Shown here in pieces: positions 1 to 7,607 of a stretch of DNA of 64,000 bases. The notes beneath the pieces are model-generated. The model was not told the DNA's origin. It saw nothing but the letters and a program-made list of their open reading frames with translations, and searched no databases. The stretch comes from Prevotella communis (GTDB lineage Bacteria > Bacteroidota > Bacteroidia > Bacteroidales > Bacteroidaceae): positions 3,100,001 through 3,164,000 of the forward strand of contig NZ_CP091792.1 in the NCBI RefSeq assembly GCF_022024115.1, given 5' to 3'. The first letter of the stretch is position 1; every line of letters begins with the position of its first letter. Position numbers and translations under genes: made by a program.

Positions 1-133
1 CGACCGTCTGTCCTGCCTCTAGTTTCAGGAAACCGAATTTCGTCTGTCCGGCCAACAGGAGTAACTCCGCACGACTCAGGCCCTGGAACAGAGGGAAACG
101 CAATAAACTGTCGTATAACCGGAAGTCAGACAT
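1..133 (-). CDS. Crp/Fnr-like regulator, N-terminus only (cut by window edge)
   Basis: The leftward reading frame starts at the ATG at 133-131 and runs off the left edge, so only about 44 residues are visible. They read as the start of a cyclic-nucleotide-binding domain of the Crp/Fnr type: a short helix, then a Leu/Phe-rich stretch around FPLFQGLSRAEL, then the first beta-strand with a LEAGQT turn. In this family the motif precedes the effector-binding barrel, and a helix-turn-helix follows at the C-terminus. Neither the effector residues nor the DNA-binding part can be seen, so the assignment rests on the N-terminal pattern. A 20-bp tandem repeat lies directly upstream. Confidence 0.6.
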   Translation of the reverse strand, partial: MSDFRLYDSLLRFPLFQGLSRAELLLLAGQTKFGFLKLEAGQTV

Positions 134-140
134 AGGAACG

Positions 141-180
141 TTTTTAAAGACAGAGTATCTTTTTTAAAGACACAGTAACA
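141..180. repeat. 20-bp tandem repeat, two copies
   Basis: Two adjacent 20-bp units at 141-160 and 161-180 both begin TTTTTAAAGACA and then diverge slightly. They sit in the leader of the Crp-like gene, eight bases before its start. The second unit and its right flank resemble the spacer at 51140-51166 after metG (GACACArTAACATA pattern). Confidence 0.75.
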
Positions 181-207
181 TATTAACACATTTACAGATG
201 AACAGAT

Positions 208-1140
208 TTATTGAAAATCTGAGAGGGCTGGCGATGCCCAGGTAGTCAGCTGGCCCTTCTCGTCGGTATAGATGAGATAAGCCATCAGCTCAGGGTGACG
301 GGCTAGAACGGCCTTGGCACCTTCTACGCCAAGCACCATAAACGAGGTGGCATAAGCATCGGCTGTGGCACAATTCTCGGCTAAGACCGTAGCCGACAGC
401 AAACTATGTTGTACAGGATAGCCCGTACGGGGATCAATGGTATGAGCATATTTCCGTCCGCCCTGATAGTAGAAGTTACGATAGTTGCCACTGGTAGCCA
501 TGGCATGGTCGGTAATACTCAGCACCGTCTGCATCTCACCCTCCACGTTCAGCGAGTCTTCTGTAGGCTTGGTGATGCCTATATGCCAGTCATCCCCCTT
601 CGCGTTCTTACCACTTACCACGACCTCACCGCCAATCTCCACCATATAATTATGGATGCCGTGAGACTCCAGCAGACGAGCCACCACATCGCAGCCATAG
701 CCCTTCGCGATAGCGCTGAAGTCCATCTGGTTGCGCAACTGCAAGAGACTATCCACCTGCTCGGGTGTAGGCAACTGCTCATGCTTGAAACCAAAGCCCC
801 ACGCATTCACCAGCGGTGCCACGGTGATATCAAAGGCACCATCCGTCTCTTTGCTGACCGTCTGTGCCAACTGATATATCTCGTTGAACATCTCGCTGCG
901 CTCCACGGTAGAGTCGCCGCTATTGATACGTGCTACGGTACTCTGAGGGTTGAACATCGAGAACTCACCATCCACCTTCATCAGTTCGGCCTCTATCTCC
1001 TGTTGCAGGTCCCTATCACTCTGATACGTGATATTATAGATAGTACCAAACACAAAATTGGTATTCTGCCTATACTCCTTCTGGGCACAGGAAACGAGCA
1101 ACAGCAAACTGCAAGCAATAAAAAGTAAACGTCTCATCAA
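208..1140 (-). CDS. apbE: FAD:protein FMN transferase, ApbE family lipoprotein
   Basis: The 310-residue product begins with a lipoprotein signal peptide ending in the lipobox LVSC, with Cys at about 18. Family hallmarks follow: AIAKGYG (143-149), an EIGGEV stretch (about 168), HTIDPRTGYP (233-242) and the Mg-site region CATADAYATS (about 257-266). ApbE enzymes split FAD and attach FMN to a Thr/Ser of periplasmic redox subunits such as NqrC or RnfG, which matches an exported lipoprotein. No flavinylation target gene is visible nearby. It is the fourth gene of a leftward run and follows DUF6048 by seven bases, so it is probably co-transcribed. Two adjacent ATG codons make the exact start ambiguous by one residue. 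Confidence 0.93.
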   Translation of the reverse strand: MMRRLLFIACSLLLLVSCAQKEYRQNTNFVFGTIYNITYQSDRDLQQEIEAELMKVDGEFSMFNPQSTVARINSGDSTVERSEMFNEIYQLAQTVSKETDGAFDITVAPLVNAWGFGFKHEQLPTPEQVDSLLQLRNQMDFSAIAKGYGCDVVARLLESHGIHNYMVEIGGEVVVSGKNAKGDDWHIGITKPTEDSLNVEGEMQTVLSITDHAMATSGNYRNFYYQGGRKYAHTIDPRTGYPVQHSLLSATVLAENCATADAYATSFMVLGVEGAKAVLARHPELMAYLIYTDEKGQLTTWASPALSDFQ

Positions 1141-1147
1141 CTATGAA

Positions 1148-1849
1148 CTAAATATCTATGATAAAATTAAACGTGACACCCAGCGTCGATGAATCCTGAA
1201 TGCCATATCCAGGTACATACCACGTATTCCCCATCTGTCCGTCGTTATGGCTCAGACGGTTACGATAGCGGGCTGTCCATCCCAGATGCAAAGGACCGGC
1301 AATCTTCGCATCTACGCCAAAGACCAGTTCTGCCCAGTGCTGCGAACACTGTTCGTCGGTCACACCATACGATGTATCCCATTTCCACACAGGGTCGGGG
1401 AAAGGCTTCCGACTGATATCCACCTTATAACTGGTATAGCCATAACGCAAGCCTGCATAGATACGGTTGGGCGCATGTTTATTCTTCATGATGTTGAAGT
1501 CAACACCCAAACGGAAATAAGGGGCACTGGTCTTATACGTGATACCCGTCACCTCATCGTCCTCATGGTTTGCCCTTCCTACGCCCACCTCCAGGATGGG
1601 GAAATACTGGTCGTGCAGGTTCACACGCAGCGCAGCCTCATACTGGCCATAGTCGCCCAACTGCATCTGCGCCAGTCCCACGAGATCTGCCGATACAGCA
1701 AAGCCACGGAAGAACGGCACCGTGTCGCGCTCAAGTTTCAGGAATCCCTGAGCGGAAGATGAAAGAAGCGACAAGTGGAGCGCCAGGATGACAACAAGCC
1801 ACCGCTTACTTCTTGAAGTGGATGTGAATATGGTCGAGAGACGGGTCAT
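1148..1849 (-). CDS. DUF6048 family exported protein
   Basis: The 233-residue protein has an N-terminal hydrophobic stretch (about 18-32) ending in SSSAQG, which suggests a signal peptide with a long charged front. The rest has alternating aromatic and glycine-rich strands (for example YAGLRYGYTSY and LGWTARYRNRLSH) and ends in a phenylalanine-rich strand, as in small outer-membrane barrels. I recognise it as DUF6048, which in Bacteroidales sits beside DUF6452 as here. Its start overlaps the end of the DUF6452 gene by 44 bases, so translational coupling is likely. No biochemical role is known to me. Confidence 0.75.
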   Translation of the reverse strand: MTRLSTIFTSTSRSKRWLVVILALHLSLLSSSAQGFLKLERDTVPFFRGFAVSADLVGLAQMQLGDYGQYEAALRVNLHDQYFPILEVGVGRANHEDDEVTGITYKTSAPYFRLGVDFNIMKNKHAPNRIYAGLRYGYTSYKVDISRKPFPDPVWKWDTSYGVTDEQCSQHWAELVFGVDAKIAGPLHLGWTARYRNRLSHNDGQMGNTWYVPGYGIQDSSTLGVTFNFIIDI

Positions 1850-2291
1850 AGTTTACTTTCGGATTATTGATGAAAATCGTGTCAATCGCCTCGTGAGTGC
1901 TACGTACGGCTGTCAGCGTGTGGAAGAAATGCGCACTGCAGTCAACCGACTCGAAATGCGGTGTATCCTCTTTCTTAATCCACACGGTGTCTATCTTAGC
2001 CACCTTATTCGTATCTACCAGGCAGAACACGAGTTTATCCTCTGGATGGGTATAACTGACAGGCAGGGAGAACGAGCTGATATCAATGCCACTGTTGAAA
2101 ATCAGCGTATCATCGCCATCGCTGCGTGTGGACCACACATACAGCGTATCCTTCAGCGTGTCGTTCACCTCAACGCCCCCTACGATGGTCTTCACAGCAT
2201 AGTTCACCGCCACCTTGTTCTGTACAGGACAGTCGATGGTGGAGCAAGCCGCAAGGAAAAGCAGGAAGGCTGAAAGGCAGAAATACCTCAT
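1806..2291 (-). CDS. DUF6452 family lipoprotein
   Basis: The 161-residue product starts with a short signal peptide and a lipobox ending in Cys about 16 (LAACS). Its CPVQN motif follows directly, as in DUF6452 proteins of Bacteroidales. The remainder is predicted beta-rich with no catalytic motif. It overlaps the upstream glycosyltransferase gene by four bases and the downstream DUF6048 gene by 44, so the three probably form one translationally coupled unit. Pairing with the barrel-like DUF6048 protein suggests a joint outer-membrane job; this is inference. Confidence 0.75.
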   Translation of the reverse strand: MRYFCLSAFLLFLAACSTIDCPVQNKVAVNYAVKTIVGGVEVNDTLKDTLYVWSTRSDGDDTLIFNSGIDISSFSLPVSYTHPEDKLVFCLVDTNKVAKIDTVWIKKEDTPHFESVDCSAHFFHTLTAVRSTHEAIDTIFINNPKVNYDPSLDHIHIHFKK

Positions 2292-3223
2292 ATCTTCTTT
2301 TCTATTTGATACTCGTTGCGCACATTCGACGTACGACTAATCAGGTCGCCCAGGAAGCCAGCCAGGAAGAACTGCGTACCCATCATCATCATGGTCAGCG
2401 AGAGGTAGAAGAAAGCTGAGTCTGTGATATAGAGCATGCCCAGCACCTTTCCTACACCCAGGATGAAGGCTGCACAGAAACCAATCAGGAACATGATGGT
2501 GCCCAGGAAACCGAATACGTGCATAGGTTTCTTGCCAAAGGTGCTCAGGAACCACAGCGTGAGCAGATCCAGGTAGCCATTCACAAAACGGTTCCAGCCC
2601 ATGAACTTCGACTCACCGTATTTACGAGCCTGATGGTGAACCACCTTCTCGGCAATCTTGTCGAAACCAGCATTCTTAGCCAGGTAAGGCATATAGCGGT
2701 GCATCTCGCCATAGACCTCAATATTCTTCACCACGTCATGGCGATAAGCCTTCAGTCCGCAGTTAAAGTCGTGCAGGTTCTTGATACCGCTCACAGCACG
2801 AGCCGTAGCATTGAAGAGCTTTGTAGGCAACGTCTTTGACAGGGGGTCATAGCGCTTCTGCTTGTAACCACTTACAACGTCGTATCTCTCCTCCGTAATC
2901 ATGCGATAGAGCTCAGGAATCTCGTCGGGCGAATCCTGCAGGTCAGCATCCATCGTAATCACCACATCACCCTCGGCCTCTTCAAAGCCGCAATAGAGCG
3001 CAGGACTCTTACCATAGTTACGACGGAACTTGATACCTTTCACATGAGCAGATTTCTCTTTCAGTTCGGTGATGATATCCCACGAGCGGTCTGTACTGCC
3101 ATCGCTGATAAAAATCACTTCATACGAGAAGTTGTGCTCGTTCATCACACGTTCAATCCAAGCATAGAGTTCGGGAATCGACTCTTCCTCGTTATACAGA
3201 GGTATTACTACTGATATATCCAT
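2288..3223 (-). CDS. GT2 glycosyltransferase of the polyprenyl-phosphate type
   Basis: The 311-residue protein opens with the GT-A signature SVVIPLYNEEESIPEL. It has FISDGSTD (about 39-46) and the metal-binding DADLQDSPDEIPEL (from about 92). Two C-terminal membrane segments (about 235-262 and 273-297) place the catalytic domain on the cytoplasmic face. This layout matches DPM1/ArnC-like enzymes that load a sugar onto undecaprenyl phosphate. Donor sugar and final glycan cannot be read from the sequence. It lies between DUF4199 and DUF6452 genes in the same leftward run. Confidence in the family is high and in the substrate low. Confidence 0.9.
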   Translation of the reverse strand: MDISVVIPLYNEEESIPELYAWIERVMNEHNFSYEVIFISDGSTDRSWDIITELKEKSAHVKGIKFRRNYGKSPALYCGFEEAEGDVVITMDADLQDSPDEIPELYRMITEERYDVVSGYKQKRYDPLSKTLPTKLFNATARAVSGIKNLHDFNCGLKAYRHDVVKNIEVYGEMHRYMPYLAKNAGFDKIAEKVVHHQARKYGESKFMGWNRFVNGYLDLLTLWFLSTFGKKPMHVFGFLGTIMFLIGFCAAFILGVGKVLGMLYITDSAFFYLSLTMMMMGTQFFLAGFLGDLISRTSNVRNEYQIEKKI

Positions 3224-3246
3224 TGTCTTATATTGATTTCAATCCT

Positions 3247-3783
3247 TTAATTTTCCACTTTCACCTTTTTCATGATAGCCGCGATGGGCAGTCCCAGCAT
3301 GATGCCACCCATGATAATCGTTGTGAGCATGTTCAGCGCGAAGTCAATGGGGCGCATAGCCTGAAGCATGTGGATACTCTCGCTCACCTGATCGGCCATA
3401 CCCAACTGCTTGATGACCTCAGCATTCTCCGGCAAAGCCAGTATATTGGTAATCGTCATCACCAGATAGCCCTTGTCCATATAGGCCATATAGGCATACT
3501 GAGCCAGGGCGAATATCAGTCCGCCGTAGAAGAACATCAGGCAGATATAAGCCCAGCCGCGCATAAACGAGATACTACCCTCCAGTCCTGTGTCGCGGAA
3601 GCGCTTCAGGCGGATGCCCGCAAAGAAAGGCATCAGCACAATGGCGACAATCGACAGGAATCCATACAGTGGGGAGGTAAGACCTGCAACATAACAGGCA
3701 AAACAAGTAATCATCAGCACGGCCAGCAATGCTCCGTCAACGCGGGCAAAGGCTTTCAACTGTTTATATTCTGGTGCAGTCAC
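3247..3783 (-). CDS. DUF4199 family membrane protein
   Basis: I place the start at the GTG at 3783, giving 178 residues. An upstream ATG at 3843 would add 20 residues, but a promoter -7 box (TACTTTTG, 3828-3821) lies between the two, so the longer start would precede transcription. The product has four hydrophobic segments (near residues 15-35, 43-60, 68-92 and 140-165), as in DUF4199 proteins of Bacteroidota. The gene is the first of the leftward run that continues with the GT2 enzyme, a frequent neighbour in this phylum. A supporting role in glycan export or modification is possible but unproven. Confidence 0.8.
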   Translation of the reverse strand: MTAPEYKQLKAFARVDGALLAVLMITCFACYVAGLTSPLYGFLSIVAIVLMPFFAGIRLKRFRDTGLEGSISFMRGWAYICLMFFYGGLIFALAQYAYMAYMDKGYLVMTITNILALPENAEVIKQLGMADQVSESIHMLQAMRPIDFALNMLTTIIMGGIMLGLPIAAIMKKVKVEN

Positions 3784-3820
3784 GTCTTTTCTTTTTGTTA
3801 TATAATAATGTATGACGGTG

Positions 3821-3828
3821 CAAAAGTA
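3821..3828 (-). promoter_or_regulatory. -7 box for the DUF4199-ApbE run
   Basis: On the minus strand the octamer TACTTTTG matches the Bacteroidota housekeeping -7 consensus TAnnTTTG. No clear TTG is seen 20 bp upstream. Its position forces the GTG start at 3783. Confidence 0.6.
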
Positions 3829-3899
3829 CGCATTTTCTTGCACATAACGAGGGCATTGTCTTAAAAAATAGTTAAAATTTCCAAGGCGAAAGCAAATTC

Positions 3900-3927
3900 T
3901 TCACTCTTCACTCTTCACTCTTCACTT
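3900..3927. repeat. Heptanucleotide tandem array (TTCACTC, four copies)
   Basis: Three perfect TTCACTC units and a fourth with one change lie directly before the SRP RNA promoter. This is one of several heptamer arrays of different sequence in the window. Confidence 0.9.
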
Positions 3928-3934
3928 TTTTTCG

Positions 3935-3942
3935 TACCTTTG
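3935..3942 (+). promoter_or_regulatory. -7 box for SRP RNA and tRNA-Thr
   Basis: TACCTTTG matches TAnnTTTG and lies about 15 bases before the SRP RNA 5' end, as expected for a stable RNA promoter. The heptamer array occupies the place where a -33 element would be. Confidence 0.65.
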
Positions 3943-3956
3943 CACCCGCAAAACAC

Positions 3957-4050
3957 GGGCAGTCCTGTACGGTCAGCTCCCTCGGAATCCCCCAGGATGG
4001 GAACGTAGCAAGGGTACTTGGTCGTAGCGACGCGATGCAGACCGCTGCCC
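3957..4050 (+). ncRNA. ffs: Signal recognition particle RNA, small bacterial type
   Basis: The ends pair (GGGCAG at 3957-3962 with CTGCCC at 4045-4050), giving a molecule of about 94 nt. The centre carries the conserved domain IV: CCCCCAGG, then AUG and CGU closing a GGAA tetraloop, then AGCAAGGGUA, which forms the Ffh-binding internal loop. Bacteroidales SRP RNAs have this sequence pattern. It is transcribed just ahead of tRNA-Thr, four bases away, and both probably come from one precursor ending at the terminator at 4150-4184. The exact 5' and 3' ends are uncertain by a few bases. Confidence 0.9.
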
Positions 4051-4054
4051 ACCC

Positions 4055-4128
4055 GCCTCTTTAGCTCAGTTGGCCAGAGCACGTGATTTGTAATCTCGGG
4101 GTCGTTGGTTCGAATCCGACAAGAGGCT
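4055..4128 (+). tRNA. tRNA-Thr (anticodon UGU)
   Basis: The cloverleaf folds with acceptor GCCTCTT/AAGAGGC, a D-arm around GCTC/GAGC, anticodon loop TTTGTAA with anticodon TGT reading ACA codons, and T-arm GTTGG/CCGAC with loop TTCGAAT. The anticodon stem has one T-T mismatch. The CCA end is not encoded. No integrase gene or attachment-site duplication is visible beside it. Confidence 0.95.
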
Positions 4129-4149
4129 CAGGATAAACGTAAGTTCAGG

Positions 4150-4184
4150 AAAGGATAGGTACACAAACGACCTATCCTTTTTTT
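4150..4184 (+). terminator. Rho-independent terminator after tRNA-Thr
   Basis: AAGGATAGGT (4151-4160) pairs with ACCTATCCTT (4170-4179) around a nine-base loop, and a run of T follows. Confidence 0.9.
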
Positions 4185-4215
4185 ACTATAAAGGGAAACT
4201 TAAAACGACAAGACA

Positions 4216-5529
4216 ATGAAACCGACACCGATTAAGAAAGAAATCGTAGACACTCTCGTAGAGAGCCTCGGCATCAAGGATTTTGCCAAGGCTACCATTC
4301 GTGAAGTAAAACAGGTAGCTGCCAAAGCCGAGAAGGAGAGCGGCGTGGAATATATCAAGATGGAGATGGGTATCCCCGGTCTGCCTGCCGCAAAGGTGGG
4401 CGTGGATGCTCAGATCAAGGCTTTGCAGGATGGCATAGCCCACTCCTACCCCGATATCCAGGGCTACCCCGAACTGAAGAAGCAGGCCTCTCGTTTTGTC
4501 AAGGCTTTCATTAATGTGGACATTGCCCCCGAGGGGTGCGTACCCGTTTGCGGCTCTATGCAGGGCACCTTTGCCTCTTTCCTCACCTGTTCGCAGGCTA
4601 CCAAGGGCAAGGACACCGTATTGTTTATTGACCCAGGTTTCCCTGTTCAGAAAATGCAGCTGCAGGTGCAGGGCGTGAAATACGAGACCTTTGACGTGTA
4701 CGACTTCCGTGGCGACAAGTTGGGTGCCAAACTGGAGTCATATCTCTCTACGGGAAAGATCTGCGCTATCGTTTATAGCAATCCCAACAATCCTGCCTGG
4801 ATCTGCTTGACAGAGCAGGAGCTGCAGACCATCGGCACACTGGCCACAAAGTATGACGCCATCGTGATGGAAGACCTCGCTTATTTCGCCATGGACTTCC
4901 GCCAGGACCTCTCCACACCATTCCAAGCCCCCTATCAGCCTTCTGTGGCCCATTATACCGACAACTATATGTTGCTTATCTCTGGCTCCAAAGCTTTCTC
5001 GTATGCCGGCGAGCGTATCGGCGTGGTGTGCATCAGCGACAAGCTGTTCCATCGCCACTTCCCCGACCTGGCCAATCGCTATGAGGGGCTGCCCTTTGGA
5101 CTGGTTTTCTCTACCCGCATGCTCTACGCCCTCTCATCAGGCACCAGCCACTCGGCCCAATACGCTCTGGCAGCCCTGTTCCGTGCTGCCTGCGACGGTG
5201 AGTACCGTTTCCGCGACGATATCAAGGTGTATGGCGAGCGTGCACATAAACTCAAGGAAATCTTCTGTCGCCACAATTTCTATATTGTCTACGACAAAGA
5301 CCTCGATAAGCCTATTGCCGACGGTTTCTATTTCACCATTGGCTATCCAGGCATGACCAGCGGCGAGTTGGCTCGCGAGCTGATGTACTACGGCGTTTCT
5401 GCCATCTGTCTCATCACCACAGGCTCTCATCAGGAGGGTCTGCGTGTCTGCACCTCATTTATTGAGGATCACCAGTACGACCAACTGGAAGAGCGAATGG
5501 CAATCTTTGCCGAAAACAATCCACGATGA
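4216..5529 (+). CDS. PLP-dependent aminotransferase, class I/II
   Basis: The 437-residue protein has the fold-type I landmarks: SNPNNPAW (about 188-195), EDLAYF with the Asp that holds the pyridine nitrogen (about 220), and SGSKAFSYAGERIG with the Schiff-base Lys at about 259. A C-terminal TTGSHQEGLRVCTSF segment supplies the substrate-carboxylate Arg. The substrate cannot be told from sequence; aromatic or branched-chain amino acids, or alanine/aspartate, are options. No biosynthetic neighbours help. The stop overlaps the ATG of the next lipoprotein gene by four bases, suggesting coupled translation. Confidence in the family is high. Confidence 0.9.
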   Translation: MKPTPIKKEIVDTLVESLGIKDFAKATIREVKQVAAKAEKESGVEYIKMEMGIPGLPAAKVGVDAQIKALQDGIAHSYPDIQGYPELKKQASRFVKAFINVDIAPEGCVPVCGSMQGTFASFLTCSQATKGKDTVLFIDPGFPVQKMQLQVQGVKYETFDVYDFRGDKLGAKLESYLSTGKICAIVYSNPNNPAWICLTEQELQTIGTLATKYDAIVMEDLAYFAMDFRQDLSTPFQAPYQPSVAHYTDNYMLLISGSKAFSYAGERIGVVCISDKLFHRHFPDLANRYEGLPFGLVFSTRMLYALSSGTSHSAQYALAALFRAACDGEYRFRDDIKVYGERAHKLKEIFCRHNFYIVYDKDLDKPIADGFYFTIGYPGMTSGELARELMYYGVSAICLITTGSHQEGLRVCTSFIEDHQYDQLEERMAIFAENNPR

Positions 5530-6359
5530 AAAAACTAATTCTTTTCCTATCAGCAGCGCTGTTCCTCCTTGCCTGTGGAGAGGAAAGCAGACATGTTGAT
5601 GCCAACGACGTTACGTTGAAGTTTGGTAGCACATGGAACATCTACGAGGAATGTGGCCTCGACGAAAACGAAAACATCATCTACAAGGGTGTCCCCTGGG
5701 GAGGCCTGGTGGGCAATTTCCTTGAGCAGAACATGCCCTCCGACCTGTCTGGCTATGAGTCGGTCACCTTCGAGTTCATCGACCCGCTCCCTGTACCTGT
5801 ACAGGTGGTGGTGGCCAATAAGTTCAAGACCGTCGGCAAACCTGGTCTTACCTCGCTGACCTGCTATTTCGACGGACAGGATGTTACGTCAGTGAATGAG
5901 ATTGTGCTTCAGCCGCACGACTCGTGCAACATCAGGATCAGCAATGTCTATCTGACGCCTGGCAACAACACCAAGTGGGTTTCCACCCGTATCTGGAAGG
6001 GCGAATGTGCCTTTGAGAACTGGACTGGCGGCTTTGTGCTCAAGCCAGAGAACTTCGCCTCAGCCAACGAGGGCGACAAGCTTGAGTTTATCTTCGAGGT
6101 CAACAAGGACGACCCGGAAACCAAGTACTGGGTGTTCAAGACCATCTACAACACCACTGATGAGACGCTTGAGGGCAATGACTCCGAGCTCAACGAATGG
6201 GGATGTGCCAGCGTGAGCAGCACAGCCACCTCCTACAGAATCCGCCTCACGGCAAAGGACGTCGAGAAACTCAGAAAATATGGTGCTTTCGTCAATGGTT
6301 ACTATATCAACGTCACGCAGGTGAACCTGCTACGCAAGCAAGTTTCCTATGACGAATAA
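5526..6359 (+). CDS. Lipoprotein of unknown function, beta-rich
   Basis: The 277-residue product has a lipoprotein signal peptide with Cys at about 17 (FLLACGEE). The mature part is rich in Trp, Asn and alternating hydrophobic residues and lacks an evident catalytic motif. Segments such as YESVTFEFIDPLPVPVQVVV and a closing NGYYINVTQVNL resemble carbohydrate-binding beta-sandwich proteins, but I do not recognise a named family. It overlaps the aminotransferase stop by four bases and is followed by a strong bidirectional terminator. Confidence 0.7.
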   Translation: MKKLILFLSAALFLLACGEESRHVDANDVTLKFGSTWNIYEECGLDENENIIYKGVPWGGLVGNFLEQNMPSDLSGYESVTFEFIDPLPVPVQVVVANKFKTVGKPGLTSLTCYFDGQDVTSVNEIVLQPHDSCNIRISNVYLTPGNNTKWVSTRIWKGECAFENWTGGFVLKPENFASANEGDKLEFIFEVNKDDPETKYWVFKTIYNTTDETLEGNDSELNEWGCASVSSTATSYRIRLTAKDVEKLRKYGAFVNGYYINVTQVNLLRKQVSYDE

Positions 6360-6364
6360 AGAAA

Positions 6365-6400
6365 AATAATAAAGGTGCCCCGCAAGGCACCTTTATTATT
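6365..6400. terminator. Bidirectional terminator between convergent genes
   Basis: A perfect 15-bp stem pairs AATAATAAAGGTGCC (6365-6379) with GGCACCTTTATTATT (6386-6400) around a six-base loop. It serves the rightward lipoprotein and the leftward barrel gene. Confidence 0.9.
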
Positions 6401-6408
6401 TATTTCCA

Positions 6409-7389
6409 TTAGAAGTAATAGCGCATACCCACCTGGATGCCGAAGCGCTTGATGCCATAAAACTCATTATCCTTCAGCTCGAAGCCTTCGGGCTTATCCA
6501 GTTTCACGGTAATCATATTCATCTGTGCGCCCAGTGCTATCTGATCACTCACCTTGTATTCCAGGCCCATGCGCATCAGCGGTGCCACGTGACTCTCAGA
6601 AACAGACAGGTTGCCCACAGACTCCGAATATCTGCAGTAGCCAAAGCCAAGAGCCATATCCCAACGCCACTTGTCAGAAGGCAATGCCAACACCAGACTG
6701 GGACCTATATAGTCCAAACGCTGATCAAAACCTTCCTCAAACGACGTATAGTTGTGCAGGTAGTTGACACCGAGGCCGAGGCCCGACGTCCACACGTGGT
6801 CATAATCCACCGACACATCTATGCCGCACTTCGACTTATAAACTCTCTCACCAACCTGGAAATCCGAAATCAGCCATGAAGGTCCTACGCTGAAACGCAG
6901 GATATTGCGTGGTGCATTCTCATTTCTCTTCTTGATTTCCTCGAAAGGCGACTGATACGTCTGCACATACTGGTTATCCGCAGGCTGAGCAAGCGCATGG
7001 TAAAGAGAGCCCTTTACAACACTAGTGTCGCTCTCCGTCTCTGGCATACGCAGCATGGTGCCCCATATACGGTGAATCGTGCTACGCAAATCCGGCTGTC
7101 GATGTTCGGTGATGACCAGACCATTACCGCCATTCTTTGCCGTAGCCTTCACAGCCAGGTCGAGCACCTGCTTGAAACTACCTTTTGCAGCCAGTCCGCC
7201 GTCAACAACTTTCACCGTACCTATCGCCAGCGTCTGCTCAGGCACTTTTTCATTCATTAAGAACACGCGTACGGAATCTGGCGACAACGCAGCATATTCG
7301 CTGGTGTACATATCCGTTACCACCCTTGGTGCACAGCTCGCCATCAGCAAGGCGGCCATGCTCAGGAAAACAATTTTAATTTTCTTCAT
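6409..7389 (-). CDS. Lipoprotein with predicted C-terminal outer-membrane barrel
   Basis: I choose the ATG at 7389 (326 residues) because a signal peptide with lipobox Cys at about 18 (LMASCAPR) begins there. A -7 box lies at 7424-7417, within the longer reading. The N-terminal third (about 20-130) is a mixed domain. The C-terminal part (from about 150) alternates short hydrophobic strands with aromatic ends and finishes with VGMRYYF, the terminal aromatic pattern of outer-membrane barrels. Function is unknown. The gene is monocistronic: it has its own promoter, and a convergent terminator closes it. Confidence 0.7.
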   Translation of the reverse strand: MKKIKIVFLSMAALLMASCAPRVVTDMYTSEYAALSPDSVRVFLMNEKVPEQTLAIGTVKVVDGGLAAKGSFKQVLDLAVKATAKNGGNGLVITEHRQPDLRSTIHRIWGTMLRMPETESDTSVVKGSLYHALAQPADNQYVQTYQSPFEEIKKRNENAPRNILRFSVGPSWLISDFQVGERVYKSKCGIDVSVDYDHVWTSGLGLGVNYLHNYTSFEEGFDQRLDYIGPSLVLALPSDKWRWDMALGFGYCRYSESVGNLSVSESHVAPLMRMGLEYKVSDQIALGAQMNMITVKLDKPEGFELKDNEFYGIKRFGIQVGMRYYF

Positions 7390-7416
7390 AGCTGTTTGTA
7401 ACAATCTTTTCAGGCG

Positions 7417-7447
7417 CAAAGGTAAGACTTTCTTTTGAAACATCCAA
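7417..7447 (-). promoter_or_regulatory. Promoter of the barrel lipoprotein gene
   Basis: On the minus strand, TTG (7447-7445) and TACCTTTG (7424-7417) are separated by 20 bp, a full match to the Bacteroidota vegetative promoter. Confidence 0.75.
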
Positions 7448-7553
7448 ATTATTTTTTACAAAAATATAAATAAACTATCATAATAAAAAATGCAAATTGT
7501 TTGGAGGATATAAAGAAAGAATAGCCTTTTAGTAAAAAAAACTAAGAATAAAT

Positions 7554-7584
7554 TTGGATTGTAACTAATATTTAGTTACATTTG
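7554..7584 (+). promoter_or_regulatory. hicAB promoter with overlapping operator
   Basis: TTG (7554-7556) and TACATTTG (7577-7584) have 20-bp spacing. A perfect inverted repeat, GTAACTAA and TTAGTTAC around TAT (7561-7579), fills the spacer and touches the -7 box. It is therefore a likely operator through which HicB represses its own transcription, as in characterised HicAB systems. Confidence 0.75.
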
Positions 7585-7607
7585 CAAGCAAAAGAGAAAC
7601 AATAGAC

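Noticed and set aside
103..117. AAACTGTCGTATAAC shared by 103-117 and the ECF sigma upstream region (20674-20688) as a common promoter motif
   Set aside because: The first copy lies in the coding part of the Crp-like gene, so the match is probably chance; one pair of sites is not enough evidence.
406..1128. Long open frame opposite the apbE gene
   Set aside because: It mirrors a well-supported ApbE gene, has no signal or domain pattern, and its composition is that of an antisense shadow. The same holds for long frames opposite the acyl-CoA synthetase (10309-11025), fhs (40486-41406) and thioredoxin-fold genes.
4055..4128. tRNA-Thr as an integration site
   Set aside because: No integrase and no duplicated tRNA 3' end were seen downstream; the flanks are a terminator and a housekeeping-type gene.
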